Shown here: piece by piece, positions 54,885 through 63,685 of the stretch | Layout: each line of letters opens with the position of its first letter | Numbering within the stretch: position 1 is the stretch's first letter | NCBI GenBank assembly: GCA_017936685.1 | Contig: JAGBFA010000007.1 | Span: forward strand, 124,001 to 188,000 | Source: Alistipes sp. | GTDB taxonomy: Bacteria > Bacteroidota > Bacteroidia > Bacteroidales > Rikenellaceae | Length of the DNA stretch: 64,000 bases | Direction of reading: 5' to 3' | Program-made: the position numbers and the translations under genes | Notes under the pieces: generated by a model | Seen by the model: only the letters and a program-made list of their open reading frames with translations | What the model was told of the DNA's origin: nothing | Databases searched by the model: none

Positions 54885-55190
54885 ATGAACGACTCCCACC
54901 GTCCCATAGGCACTGCCATCGTAGTGTTCCTGCTATCGGGCTTCATGTCGCTGATACTGCTTACGGCAGCATTCGTGACGTGGCTCTCGGAGCTTATCGG
55001 CAGCACGACCGTAGCCTCGCTCATCGTGGGTCTGTTCTTTATGACAATAGCGGCGATCGTCTACCGCGTGGCATTGCACAGCTACATAGAGTCGCTGCGA
55101 CGACGCTTCGACACCATCTACGAAGTCAGCCGCATCGTCGAAGGGCTCTATCGCCGGGCGGTCGAATTCATCGAAAAGATAGTCGGTTGA
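54885..55190 (+). CDS. Phage_holin_3_6/DUF1469-type membrane protein
   Basis: 101 residues with two membrane helices (about 10-35 and 40-62: IGTAIVVFLLSGFMSLILLT, TTVASLIVGLFFMTIAAIVY) and an amphipathic C-terminal helix. Matches the Actinobacterial-holin-X family that, despite its name, is a cell-envelope protein in many bacteria and not a sign of a prophage. Co-transcribed with the YtxH gene; the terminator stem overlaps its stop codon region. Confidence 0.8.
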   Translation: MNDSHRPIGTAIVVFLLSGFMSLILLTAAFVTWLSELIGSTTVASLIVGLFFMTIAAIVYRVALHSYIESLRRRFDTIYEVSRIVEGLYRRAVEFIEKIVG

Positions 55191-55210
55191 CACGACTATC
55201 TTTTTTCTTT
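55178..55210 (+). terminator. Terminator of the YtxH/holin-like pair
   Basis: GATAGTCG (55178-55185) with CGACTATC (55193-55200), then TTTTTTCTTTT. The left arm and stop codon overlap. Confidence 0.9.
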
Positions 55211-55273
55211 TGCGGCCGCGGCCATACCCGACGATGTTTCCCTTACCGGCATGCGTAATAATAGGCGAATCAT

Positions 55274-55303
55274 TTTGACATTAAAAAAATATGTGTAACT
55301 TTG
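55274..55303 (+). promoter_or_regulatory. Promoter of the small HTH gene, long leader
   Basis: TAACTTTG (55296-55303) and TTTG (55274-55277), 18 nt apart. Transcription from about 55310 leaves a leader of about 190 nt before the start at 55500. Confidence 0.65.
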
Positions 55304-55351
55304 TATGGCTTAAAAGCACTGAAATAATAACAAAATTTTACTTAATCCTTA

Positions 55352-55467
55352 CTAAGCAAACGTAGGAAATTTGCACTTCCGGAGGTTAGGTACACAGTTT
55401 TGTCATGCATGCGTATGGCGTGGACTGTCTATTTTTCTGCGGTAATGGTTTCCTACGACCGGCTTAG
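55352..55467 (+). other. Leader with long-range inverted repeat before the HTH gene
   Basis: CTAAGC (55352-55357) and CGTAGGAAA (55361-55369) pair with TTTCCTACG (55449-55457) and GCTTAG (55462-55467), 15 base pairs around a small internal loop, enclosing about 80 nt. Could be a structured 5' UTR or a distant operator pair. Confidence 0.5.
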
Positions 55468-55499
55468 TCAGACGAGTAAACAGCACCACGCCTATTATT

Positions 55500-55745
55500 A
55501 TGCCGAGAAAGAAGAAGAGACAAAACACCGATTTGCAGGTAAACAGTGACTGGGCGCGTATAGAGACAATCATACACGATCTGGATACGACAGCCGCAGG
55601 ACTCGCCAAAACACTCGGGCTGAAACATGCCGAGAACCTCTACCAGATCAAACGCGGCAACTATCACATATCGCGTCGTCTGGCAGGCATTATCCACGAC
55701 CACTATCCGCAATACTCCATGTCGTGGCTTATGCTGGGCGATTGA
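55500..55745 (+). CDS. Small helix-turn-helix DNA-binding protein
   Basis: 81 residues. Basic start MPRKKKRQNT, then an XRE/Cro-like fold: RIETIIHDLDTTAAGLAKTL, GLKHAENLYQIKRGNYHISR and LAGIIHDHYPQYSMSWLMLG. It looks like the DNA-binding half of Bacteroidetes phage-type repressors that normally carry an S24 peptidase, but ends right after the HTH. Possibly a stand-alone regulator acting on its own structured leader. No partner gene nearby. Confidence 0.72.
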   Translation: MPRKKKRQNTDLQVNSDWARIETIIHDLDTTAAGLAKTLGLKHAENLYQIKRGNYHISRRLAGIIHDHYPQYSMSWLMLGD

Positions 55746-55804
55746 TTATTGCCCTTGCGTGCGCCGGCAGCCGCCGCACAACAGATAAAGGCCTATACGC
55801 CACA

Positions 55805-56262
55805 CTTAGAATGACATAACCAACCTGTCACTCCGAGGAGCCGCAGGCGACGTGGGAGTCTCTGCACACACCATGTCACTCCGATGCAGGGTGCATGCCC
55901 GACCGCGGGAATCTCAACACGCTCTACCCTGTCACTCCGGGTAGCCACAGGCAACGCGGAAGTCTCGCAGTCTGGAGCGCGACATACCCGCCATAAAACA
56001 CATTTGCCGGTCAAGAAAGAGATTCTCACGTCGGACGTTCCGTCCTCCTCAGAATGACAGACAAATGTCGACCAAGGAGCGACGGCTTGCGCCGTTATAT
56101 AATTCTGACCCTCCCCTAAATCCCCTCCTCGGAGGGGACTTGGGTCGCGCGATAAATCGCGCTCCATGTGGGGCGTGGCTGGCTTCGTCCCGCGTTCCGC
56201 GGTGGAGCGTTGGCAGGTAGTCTGTCACTCCGAGGAGCAACGCAGTTGCGACGTGGGAGTCT
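55805..56262. repeat. Family A intergenic repeats, cluster 6
   Basis: Five A units: 55825-55862 (plus; GCC-GCA-GGC), 55874-55914 (plus; ATGCA-GGG-TGCAT), 55930-55967 (plus; GCC-ACA-GGC), 56020-56060 (minus; GGACG-GAA-CGTCC in the minus reading), 56223-56262 (plus; GCAAC-GCA-GTTGC). Between 56100 and 56170 are two more hairpins (CCCCTCC/GGAGGGG and GCGCGATaaATCGCGC). No gene recognised between 55746 and 56463. Confidence 0.8.
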
Positions 56263-56337
56263 CGCGGTGGAGAGCACGCATACCCGCCAGTCTGTCACGC
56301 TAACCGCGCGAGCGCACAATCCGACACATAACAACAA

Positions 56338-56368
56338 ATCGCCCCGAGCCTTTCAGCCCCGGGGCGAT
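56338..56368 (-). terminator. Terminator of the PpiD-like gene
   Basis: ATCGCCCCG (56338-56346) with CGGGGCGAT (56360-56368), about 95 nt past the minus-strand stop at 56464. Confidence 0.65.
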
Positions 56369-56463
56369 CGAGGGATTCGTTTGCGACAAATCCTCCAAAC
56401 TTGCCATTGATACCGGCACCGAGTGCCGCAACAGCCATATTTCCAATGTAGTTCCGACAGAGA

Positions 56464-58437
56464 CTACATCACGCGTTCGTCTCTCATATCGACGATACCC
56501 GCCTTGTCGCTCAGTGCATAACCGAGAACCTGGCGTATCATCGCTTCACGCTGGGTGTTGAGCGGAATACGCTCCTTGGCTATGCCCTCGGCATCGAGCT
56601 GCTCACCGGCATCGATAGCATCGACGACGAAGAGGTAGGCGGCATCGTTACCCTTGACAGGCTGCGATACCACGCCCGTTTCGGTCGTCGAAGCGATGGC
56701 ACCTATCAGGCGCGCCTCGCCTTCGCCGCCTTCGAGCAGATTATCGTTGAACTTGACTCCTGCGAACGACTTCACCTCGGCCTCGTACTTGCTCTTGGCA
56801 GCGTCGAACGAGGTGAGGTTGGCTGCTATCTGGGCGAACTTCTTGTCACGCAGAACCTCGCGGCGGCATAAAGCATCGTTGCGGGGAGTAAACTCGTTGT
56901 TGTCGATTGCGGTGACCATCGCCACTACGATGCTGTTGCCGAGTGAAAAACTCTTCGACTCGCCCACCTCGGCACCGTAAGCCCAGACGGCTACGCTGCG
57001 CGAGTTATCTATACCGCGAATGCCTCGCACACCGGTCTGATAGTCGCGGTCGCCGCGGCTGACAGTTGCCACACGCGGGATCATGGCCAGCTCGCCCGCC
57101 GCATTCTGGAACGCCTCGGCCGAAGCCTTGGCCTTGTTGGCGAACGACGTAGCGCGGCGCGTTACGGCATCGAGCGTGGCTTCGCTCGGCTTGATCTCCT
57201 TGACGATCTGCGCCACCTGTATGAAATCGGCCGGCGCACCGCACTCGGTGATCTTCGCCACGACGACCTTGCCGGCCTCGTTATACGAGATCACGTCGCC
57301 TACCTTGCCGCCGATGAATGACTTGGCCGTATATTCGTCCATCATGTTGAAATCACGGGTCTGGTTATAGGTATCGACCGCAGCAGAGAGCTTCGAGAAG
57401 TCCGAATCGACAGCTTTCAGCTCGGCCACGACCTTGTCGGCCTGCTCCTTGTCGTCGAATACGGCGCACTCTATCGTGAATGTCGACGGGGCATTGACCT
57501 TATCGGCCACACGGCTCATCACCCACACCTCGTCCAACTTCTCAGGGCCGTACATCTTGCCGCTTTTCAGGGCCTCGGCCTGCTCTGCGGGGATATTGTC
57601 GTAACCGATGAAGGGCGACACCTGTCCGGCGAACGAGCGTGCGACGGTCTTGATCTGCTCGCCCTCGGCCACAGCCAGCTGCTCGGCAGCCGAATTGACC
57701 TCAGCCTCGATGGCAGCCAGATCCTCCTCGGTAGGATTAAGATCGAACAGCAGGTAGCTTATCGTGCGGTTGCCCAGACCTGCATTCTTCGTCTTCTTAC
57801 TCTGGTAGCATGCGGCCAGCTCCTCTTCGCTCACCTCGATCTGATCGTCGGCAATGACCGAATAGGGAACCTCGACATATCTGCCCGAGAAAGCGGTGTT
57901 CATGTTGCGGAGGTTATCCTCTACTTCGAGTTTGTTCGTATATGCGCCCAAAGCATAGAGACCGCCCAACTTCGACTCCAACATCTGCTGTTTGATGCCG
58001 TTGCGGCGCAGCTCCCACTCCTGGTCGGCCATGGCGACGATGTCGTTCTGCGACAGACCGTACTGCGCGAACTCCTGCGCCCACTGCTGAATCAGACGGC
58101 TTGCGATGCGCTCCATCTCGGCCTCGGTGGCTACGATGCCCGCTCCGGCGCACGTAGGCTCCATGAAGTTATTGAGGATAAGCGTGCTCCACGCCATGTC
58201 GGCCACGTTGTCGGCACCGATACGGTTGTTACGGTCATCGATGCTGCCCTTAGCCTGATAATACTCCGATGCGTTGATCGTCTTACCGGCGATCTCACCC
58301 ACCTTGAAATCCTCCGACTGCTGCTGCGGCCGGCGATTGTTGAGCTGGTCGCCGAGTATGAACGCCAAAAGAACGACAGCGATCACGATAGATAACACGA
58401 TGCCGTATTTGGTTCGTAATGTGTTTAATGTTGCCAT
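56464..58437 (-). CDS. PpiD-like periplasmic folding factor (SurA_N/parvulin family)
   Basis: 657 residues. A short cytoplasmic start (MATLNTLRTKYG), one membrane helix (about 12-30) and a large periplasmic part. GEIAGKTINASEYYQAKGSI and the helical region to about 200 match the SurA N-like chaperone domain; the central region (250-360) and a second unit after it look like parvulin domains, but the PPIase active-site residues cannot be confirmed by eye. Members assist folding of exported and outer-membrane proteins. Own promoter; downstream of the CNNM/CBS gene. Confidence 0.82.
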   Translation of the reverse strand: MATLNTLRTKYGIVLSIVIAVVLLAFILGDQLNNRRPQQQSEDFKVGEIAGKTINASEYYQAKGSIDDRNNRIGADNVADMAWSTLILNNFMEPTCAGAGIVATEAEMERIASRLIQQWAQEFAQYGLSQNDIVAMADQEWELRRNGIKQQMLESKLGGLYALGAYTNKLEVEDNLRNMNTAFSGRYVEVPYSVIADDQIEVSEEELAACYQSKKTKNAGLGNRTISYLLFDLNPTEEDLAAIEAEVNSAAEQLAVAEGEQIKTVARSFAGQVSPFIGYDNIPAEQAEALKSGKMYGPEKLDEVWVMSRVADKVNAPSTFTIECAVFDDKEQADKVVAELKAVDSDFSKLSAAVDTYNQTRDFNMMDEYTAKSFIGGKVGDVISYNEAGKVVVAKITECGAPADFIQVAQIVKEIKPSEATLDAVTRRATSFANKAKASAEAFQNAAGELAMIPRVATVSRGDRDYQTGVRGIRGIDNSRSVAVWAYGAEVGESKSFSLGNSIVVAMVTAIDNNEFTPRNDALCRREVLRDKKFAQIAANLTSFDAAKSKYEAEVKSFAGVKFNDNLLEGGEGEARLIGAIASTTETGVVSQPVKGNDAAYLFVVDAIDAGEQLDAEGIAKERIPLNTQREAMIRQVLGYALSDKAGIVDMRDERVM

Positions 58438-58556
58438 AGAAAACTTTTATTTTTATCGTTATTGTTCATCGTAACTCTCTTTCTCCGTCATGACAAAGCC
58501 GAACTCTGCACCGCTTCGTTTCACGCCGCATGGAGAAAAATGCACTTTATAGCTTA

Positions 58557-58564
58557 CAAAGATA
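58557..58564 (-). promoter_or_regulatory. -7 box of the PpiD-like gene
   Basis: Minus-strand TATCTTTG fits TAnnTTTG, about 120 nt upstream of the start, so the gene need not depend on the upstream operon. Confidence 0.6.
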
Positions 58565-58717
58565 ATAATTTTTTCTGAAACGGCATTCTGTTAAGCATGA
58601 TAATTTGGCTATCGCATACGATTTTACGCCGGCTGCGACCGTCATTTGCGATGCCGCGCCCGTTCTATTCCGCATAACGCCCGCCTCAAAGCAGGCAAAC
58701 ACGCCGATACGCACCGG

Positions 58718-59956
58718 CTACTTCAAGCGTTTCAGCCGCACCAGATCGATGCGCGAGCCTATGCGCCGCAGCACGCGGCAGCGGTATTCGCCTATGACGA
58801 AGGCTTCGCCCTGGGTGGGTATGCCGTCGTGATTGTAGATGATATATCCGGCCAGCGTGTCGTATTCGTCGCTCTCCTCGATGCCCAGCGCGTAGTGTTC
58901 GTTCAGGTAGTCGACTTCCAACCGCGCCGAGAAGACCCACTCGTCCTCGGCCACCTGCTTCTCGATCATCTCCTGCACGTCGTGCTCGTCCTCAATATCG
59001 CCGAAGATCTGTTCGAGCACATCTTCCAGCGAGATGATGCCGGCCGTACCGCCGAACTCGTCGATCACCACCGCGATCGAGGCCTTGCGCTTCATGAAGG
59101 TTTCGAGCATGGTTTGCAGCGGCAGCGTCTCGGCCACGTAGATGGTCTTCATCAACATGTCGTCGATCGACGACGGGTTTCGGAACAGGCTCTTGGAGTT
59201 GACATATCCTATGATGTTGTCGATGCTCTCCCGCCATACGAATATGCGCGAGAAGTGGCTGTCGACGAATCGTCGGGTGAGCTCGTCGATGTCGGTATCG
59301 TCGATGTCGACCGCCTCGATGTCGACGCGCGGCACCATGCAGTCGCGCACCCTTAGGTCGGCGAAGTCCAGCGCGTTCTGAAACAGCTTTATATCGTTCT
59401 CGTCCTCGTGCTGCACCTCGACGTTATCGGCCTCGACCAATCCGGCCAGATCGTCGCGGCTGAATGCGGTCTGCATGTCGCGCGCCTTTGTCCGGTGACC
59501 GGTCAGGCGCAGCAGGCCGTAGGAGAGTATCGTCGTAAAGCGCGATATGGGATACAACACTATATAGAAGACGTATATGACCGGAGCCAGCAGCGAATAG
59601 TAGAAATTTGGGTTGCGTTTGAAGATCGACTTGGGCAGATACTCCGCCACGAACAGCACTATGACCGTGGATATTACGCTGACCAGCACCACGTTGTCCA
59701 TATCGAACAGCGTAGCCAGCAGTGCCGACATCGACAGCGAATAGATCACCAGCGCAATGTTGTTGCCCACGAGGATCGTGGTTATGTAGTTGCCGGGATT
59801 GTGGGCGAATATGTCGGCCACATGGCGGAACACGATGTTCTGTTTGCGGTCGATCTCCTCCCTGAGGCGGTTTCGGCTCAAAAACGCGATCTCCATTCCG
59901 GAGAAGAATGCCGACAGGATCAGCATCGTCACGATCAGTAATATGTCGTTTGCCAT
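58718..59956 (-). CDS. CNNM/CBS-pair hemolysin-family (CorC/HlyC) protein
   Basis: 412 residues: CNNM membrane domain (about 1-190; MLILSAFFSGMEIAFLSRNR, EYLPKSIFKRNP), a CBS pair (about 205-335; VRDCMVPRVDIEAVDIDDTD, FGGTAGIISLEDVLEQIFGD) and a CorC_HlyC domain at the end. Such proteins are implicated in magnesium/cobalt efflux or Mg homeostasis; the hemolysin name is historical. Starts 12 nt after lptC stops, so part of the coaX-lptC envelope operon. Confidence 0.92.
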   Translation of the reverse strand: MANDILLIVTMLILSAFFSGMEIAFLSRNRLREEIDRKQNIVFRHVADIFAHNPGNYITTILVGNNIALVIYSLSMSALLATLFDMDNVVLVSVISTVIVLFVAEYLPKSIFKRNPNFYYSLLAPVIYVFYIVLYPISRFTTILSYGLLRLTGHRTKARDMQTAFSRDDLAGLVEADNVEVQHEDENDIKLFQNALDFADLRVRDCMVPRVDIEAVDIDDTDIDELTRRFVDSHFSRIFVWRESIDNIIGYVNSKSLFRNPSSIDDMLMKTIYVAETLPLQTMLETFMKRKASIAVVIDEFGGTAGIISLEDVLEQIFGDIEDEHDVQEMIEKQVAEDEWVFSARLEVDYLNEHYALGIEESDEYDTLAGYIIYNHDGIPTQGEAFVIGEYRCRVLRRIGSRIDLVRLKRLK

Positions 59957-59968
59957 GATCTATGGTGG

Positions 59969-60868
59969 TTATTGTTCAACCGTTTGTCGCCGAGGCTCGG
60001 CGTTGCCTATCGACTGCCGCTGCACCGAACGGTCGTCGTCCGCACCCAACGTCTGCTGTCTCTGCGACGAGGCCTGTCTGGCCTGCTGCATGATGGAGCG
60101 GCCGCCGCCGCTTATCGATTGCGGCGTATTGCGTTCATCGCTCTTTTTCGGGACTACGGCGGGTGCAGGCTTCCGCTCCGCATTGCCGTCGTCGCGGCGC
60201 GGCTGCGGTGCGGCGGGTTTTACCGTCTTGCCGCCGGCATCGTCAGATGCGGCCGTATTGTCCGCGCCGTCATCGCCCATGTCGAACTCCATCTCGCTGC
60301 TATACTTGCGGAAGTGTATGTTTTTCAGCGACTCGTCGGCATCGAATCCCACGCCGAAGTGCCAGCCGTCGCTTTGCAGCACCTTCGTGTCGACGTTGGA
60401 GTAGATCTGCTGCGTCTTGGCATTCCAGAACAGCTGCTGCGTGTAGACCTCCGTGCGGCTGACCACCGCCGTATCGCCCTCGTTGCGGTTATACTTATAT
60501 ATGACAACATTGCCCTTGGCCTCCCACAGCTTCTGATTCTCGTAGTATATGGCATAGTTGGCACGCAGCGTGGCATCGACCAGCGGCAGCGTGTCGGAGG
60601 TAAAGGTCTTGATGGCCACCCCGCGGCGGAACTCGCGATAGGGATTGGCCGCCATGCCGTAGCCCTCGACAAGCGGCGTGGAGAACTCATACGACACGCG
60701 TCCGTTCTCCGACATTATCACCGTGCGATGCTCGCTCGACTCGGTCATGAGCGTTTCCAGATCGTACACCGTGTCGGAAGGTTTCTTCGAGCACGAGAAT
60801 AGCAATGTAGCACTCCCTGCGACAGAGAGTGCTACCAAAGCGTATCGTGCGGTCGAAATCAATGACAT
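59969..60868 (-). CDS. lptC: LPS export periplasmic protein LptC with long C-terminal tail
   Basis: 299 residues. Lipobox-like LFSC (C26) rather than the usual bare membrane anchor. The core (about 35-200) matches LptC: VIMSENGRVSYEFSTPLVEG, YAIYYENQKLWEAKGNVVIY, TQQLFWNAKTQQIYSNVDTK. LptC bridges LptBFG to LptA in lipopolysaccharide transport. The last 90 residues (from about 205) are low-complexity Asp, Gln, Arg, Pro and Ser, absent in short LptC proteins and probably disordered. Member of the coaX-porin-TPR-lptC-CNNM cluster. Confidence 0.86.
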   Translation of the reverse strand: MSLISTARYALVALSVAGSATLLFSCSKKPSDTVYDLETLMTESSEHRTVIMSENGRVSYEFSTPLVEGYGMAANPYREFRRGVAIKTFTSDTLPLVDATLRANYAIYYENQKLWEAKGNVVIYKYNRNEGDTAVVSRTEVYTQQLFWNAKTQQIYSNVDTKVLQSDGWHFGVGFDADESLKNIHFRKYSSEMEFDMGDDGADNTAASDDAGGKTVKPAAPQPRRDDGNAERKPAPAVVPKKSDERNTPQSISGGGRSIMQQARQASSQRQQTLGADDDRSVQRQSIGNAEPRRQTVEQ

Positions 60869-60896
60869 GGTTATCGGATATACGACCTTTCGGAGT

Positions 60897-62243
60897 TTAG
60901 CGGTAACGCACCGTGGTCACCTGACCCGATGCCAGACCACACTGCACCGTATAGCGCGAACCCGCCGTCAGATCGGCGAAGAAGCAGGTCTCCTGCACGG
61001 GGAATGCCGCACGGTAAGCGTTCATCATCTGCTGAGCGGCCTTCTGCGTCTCGGGCTCGTCCTTCAACAGCGAAGCGGCCTGACTCATGGCGTCGTATGC
61101 AGCCCAGTAGACCGATGCTCCGCCCAACTTGTCCTCGCAGGGCGACGAAGCGTAGCACTGGCCGAGAATGAAATATGCGTAACCGTTGTCGGGGTTGATA
61201 CCGCGCACCTGGCGTGCAGCCTCGGCTGCGGCCGAATAGTGCTTGTCGCCGATCTCGATAAGACCGATGCGCACATAGAGCCGCTCCTTCTCCACAGGAT
61301 TGGTCTCAACGGCCAACGCCTCGCGCAGATACTTCAACGCCTTCTCCGACTCGCCCTTGTTCTGGAAACCCTGGGCAAGGAACAACGCCGTATCCGACGA
61401 AGGCTTTATAGTGTAGTACTTCTCGGTGATGTTGAAGAAGAAATCGCTCGAACAGTTGGCGCGCGACATCAGCGAGACTGCCTGACCCAGCAGCTTCTCG
61501 TCGTCGGGCGCATCGGCCAGCTTCTTCGAGAAGAGGGCTTCGAGATTCTCGCAGCTGGCGGCACCGCTCATGCCGAAGCTGGTCTCGAACGTATCCTTAT
61601 ACTGCTCGTCGTCGGCCGATACCTCGGCAAACAGCGGCGACAGACGCTCGTACTCGTCGAGGATCATGTCGGCCGTAACGTTGTCGTCGTAGTTGAAATC
61701 CTCGCAGAGGTTCTTATAGTAGATGGCAACAATATCGAGATTGATCTTGCCCGAGGCGATAGCTGCATCGATAGCCTCTTTCAGAGATGCGCGCAGAGCC
61801 TCGCGATCCGACTCACGGTATTTGAGCATGTCGCGCGCCTTCATGTCGAGGATATAGTCGCGGCCGTTCTTGGGGTGATCGCCGAAATACTGAATGCGCA
61901 TGTCGTAGAGCATCATGATCGAGTCGATGTAGGTGTTCTTCTGAGCCAGGCTCTTGGCGCGTGCGGCCTTGTTCTTGTAGAGGGTCACACCGCGGGCGAA
62001 GGTCTGCTGCTGAGCAGCCGGACAGTTGTTCAGAAGCTGCTGCAAATAGGTGGTTGCAGAGTCATAGTCCTTGCTGTCCAACGCCTCTTTCAGATAGTTG
62101 CTTGCGCCGAGATTAGACTGACGCTCCTCCACAGTCTCGCCCCACACAGCGAACTTCGGATCTGACAGATCGAGCTGCGCCATGGCCTTGTGCCCCGCCA
62201 CGGCAGCCGCCGTTACCATTAAAATAGTTGCAATCTTTTTCAT
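60897..62243 (-). CDS. Periplasmic TPR protein
   Basis: 448 residues with signal peptide MKKIATILMVTAAAVAGHKA to MAQ. TPR-like helical pairs throughout: SNYLKEALDSKDYDSATTYL, FLAQGFQNKGESEKALKYLR, EIGDKHYSAAAEAARQVRGI and YAYFILGQCYASSPCEDKLG. Two cysteines in the last repeat (C-x6-C) could form a disulfide. No catalytic motif. Found between the porin-like gene and lptC, so a role in outer-membrane assembly is plausible (inference). Confidence 0.78.
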   Translation of the reverse strand: MKKIATILMVTAAAVAGHKAMAQLDLSDPKFAVWGETVEERQSNLGASNYLKEALDSKDYDSATTYLQQLLNNCPAAQQQTFARGVTLYKNKAARAKSLAQKNTYIDSIMMLYDMRIQYFGDHPKNGRDYILDMKARDMLKYRESDREALRASLKEAIDAAIASGKINLDIVAIYYKNLCEDFNYDDNVTADMILDEYERLSPLFAEVSADDEQYKDTFETSFGMSGAASCENLEALFSKKLADAPDDEKLLGQAVSLMSRANCSSDFFFNITEKYYTIKPSSDTALFLAQGFQNKGESEKALKYLREALAVETNPVEKERLYVRIGLIEIGDKHYSAAAEAARQVRGINPDNGYAYFILGQCYASSPCEDKLGGASVYWAAYDAMSQAASLLKDEPETQKAAQQMMNAYRAAFPVQETCFFADLTAGSRYTVQCGLASGQVTTVRYR

Positions 62244-62287
62244 CTTGGTTTTATTTGCGATTTTTACAGTTCTTTCACGGATATTGC

Positions 62288-63685
62288 CTAATCATACTTC
62301 TGACGCAGGAACCAGTAGTCCGAAGTATCGCTGCTGAACAGGTTGAGTCCCAACGACAGTTTGAAATATTTTTGGTTGACCAATCCCACACGGCGGGCAT
62401 CGATCATAGCCGAGTCGGGAGCCTTCGTGGCACCGAACTCGAAACCGAGGTTGATCGACGACGAACCCCACAGACGGACGGGAAAGCCCAGACCGACCGT
62501 AACGGCATAGCAGTCGACGCGCTCGCCGGCGAATGTCTGGTAGTAGTTGCCCACGCGCGCACCCACACGATATGTCATGCGGTTGAGATAGTTGCGCGCG
62601 TCCATGGCACGCGGGGTTATGGCGAAGCCCACCTTTATGGTATGCGTATCGTTATAGGCCACCTTCATCGAGCTGCCCGACAGCCCCTCGTCGTAGTGGC
62701 TGTTGCTGCTGCCCCAGCGGCTGTAAAAGTAGTCGGCACCCCACGCTATCTGACGATCCTGGTAGTAGACGCCTACGCCCACCTGATGCGGCAGACGCAG
62801 CTCCACGGCATCGATGCGGTTGCGTATGGGAAACTTGTTCAGCGTGTCGAACAGGTTGTTGGTCGAGACGTAGCTCGTCTTGTCGGGATTGAGCTTGCCT
62901 CCCAGATCGTATGTGGCACCGATGGTCAATATGCGTTTGCTGTTGAGAATGGCGTTCCACTGCAAACCGAACTGGAACTTGAAGTTCGACACCTGATACT
63001 TGTCCACGCCCACCGTCGAGGCATATTCGCCGCTGCCGGTGATGACGTTGACGGCCGTGGCCGTATAGTTGCGCTCGATGTTGCCCCAATAGTATTTGGC
63101 GGCAACGCCGATAGAGAGGTTGCGCACAGGCTCCCAGCCTATGCTCAGCTTAACCTCCGAGATGTCGCCGTCGCCGTCGTAGCCGTACACCACGCGTCCC
63201 ACGTCGGCCCATATCTCCTCGTTGCTCTCGGTGGTCTTCACCTTATATCCCACGCTGCTGTAAGGCGATACGCTGAGTGCCATACCCCAGCCTCGCGCCA
63301 GCGGGAAGGCTATGGCGAAGTTGTGGAAGTTGACCGTATTATAGGCCGTCTTGGCTGTGCGGAGCGGCGAGCCGTCGTCGGCGTATTTCTGCTGCGTATT
63401 GCGGAAATGGGTGCCGTCGAGGCTGAAATCCAAAAGGAAAGTCTTGGACGGAGCCACGCTCAGCGAGGCAGGATTCAACATATTGATCTGTCCGGTGTTG
63501 CGCAGACCCAAGCCCACGCCGCCCATCGATCGCATGGCCACGTTTCCGGGTGTTGCCAGCTCACCCGGTCCGTACATCGAATAGGGTGAATAGGCATTGA
63601 TGCTGCTCGTCTGTGCGAACAGCGTCGCAGGCAGCATCAGCATTGCCACGGCAATGGCTCGTATGGGTTTAATCTTTATCAGCAT
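62288..63685 (-). CDS. Outer-membrane beta-barrel (FadL/OmpP1-like) protein
   Basis: 465 residues with signal peptide to LFAQ. NAYSPYSMYGPGELATPGNV, AMRSMGGVGLGLRNTGQINM and NPASLSVAPSKTFLLDFSLD are typical of the Bacteroidetes porin-like family related to FadL transporters, followed by about 14 aromatic-bounded strands and a final LSLGLNLFSSDTSDYWFLRQ. The 5' end overlaps the coaX stop by 17 nt, so translation is coupled. Substrate unknown. Confidence 0.82.
   Translation of the reverse strand: MLIKIKPIRAIAVAMLMLPATLFAQTSSINAYSPYSMYGPGELATPGNVAMRSMGGVGLGLRNTGQINMLNPASLSVAPSKTFLLDFSLDGTHFRNTQQKYADDGSPLRTAKTAYNTVNFHNFAIAFPLARGWGMALSVSPYSSVGYKVKTTESNEEIWADVGRVVYGYDGDGDISEVKLSIGWEPVRNLSIGVAAKYYWGNIERNYTATAVNVITGSGEYASTVGVDKYQVSNFKFQFGLQWNAILNSKRILTIGATYDLGGKLNPDKTSYVSTNNLFDTLNKFPIRNRIDAVELRLPHQVGVGVYYQDRQIAWGADYFYSRWGSSNSHYDEGLSGSSMKVAYNDTHTIKVGFAITPRAMDARNYLNRMTYRVGARVGNYYQTFAGERVDCYAVTVGLGFPVRLWGSSSINLGFEFGATKAPDSAMIDARRVGLVNQKYFKLSLGLNLFSSDTSDYWFLRQKYD

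Noticed and set aside
54885..55190. Holin-like gene plus small repressor-like HTH as a prophage remnant
   Set aside because: The holin-named family is a common envelope protein paired with YtxH, and no structural, integrase or lysis genes are nearby.
55793..56410. Several frames of 60-124 codons in the gap before the PpiD-like gene
   Set aside because: All overlap family A repeats on either strand and show Arg/Ser-rich products; treated as non-coding.
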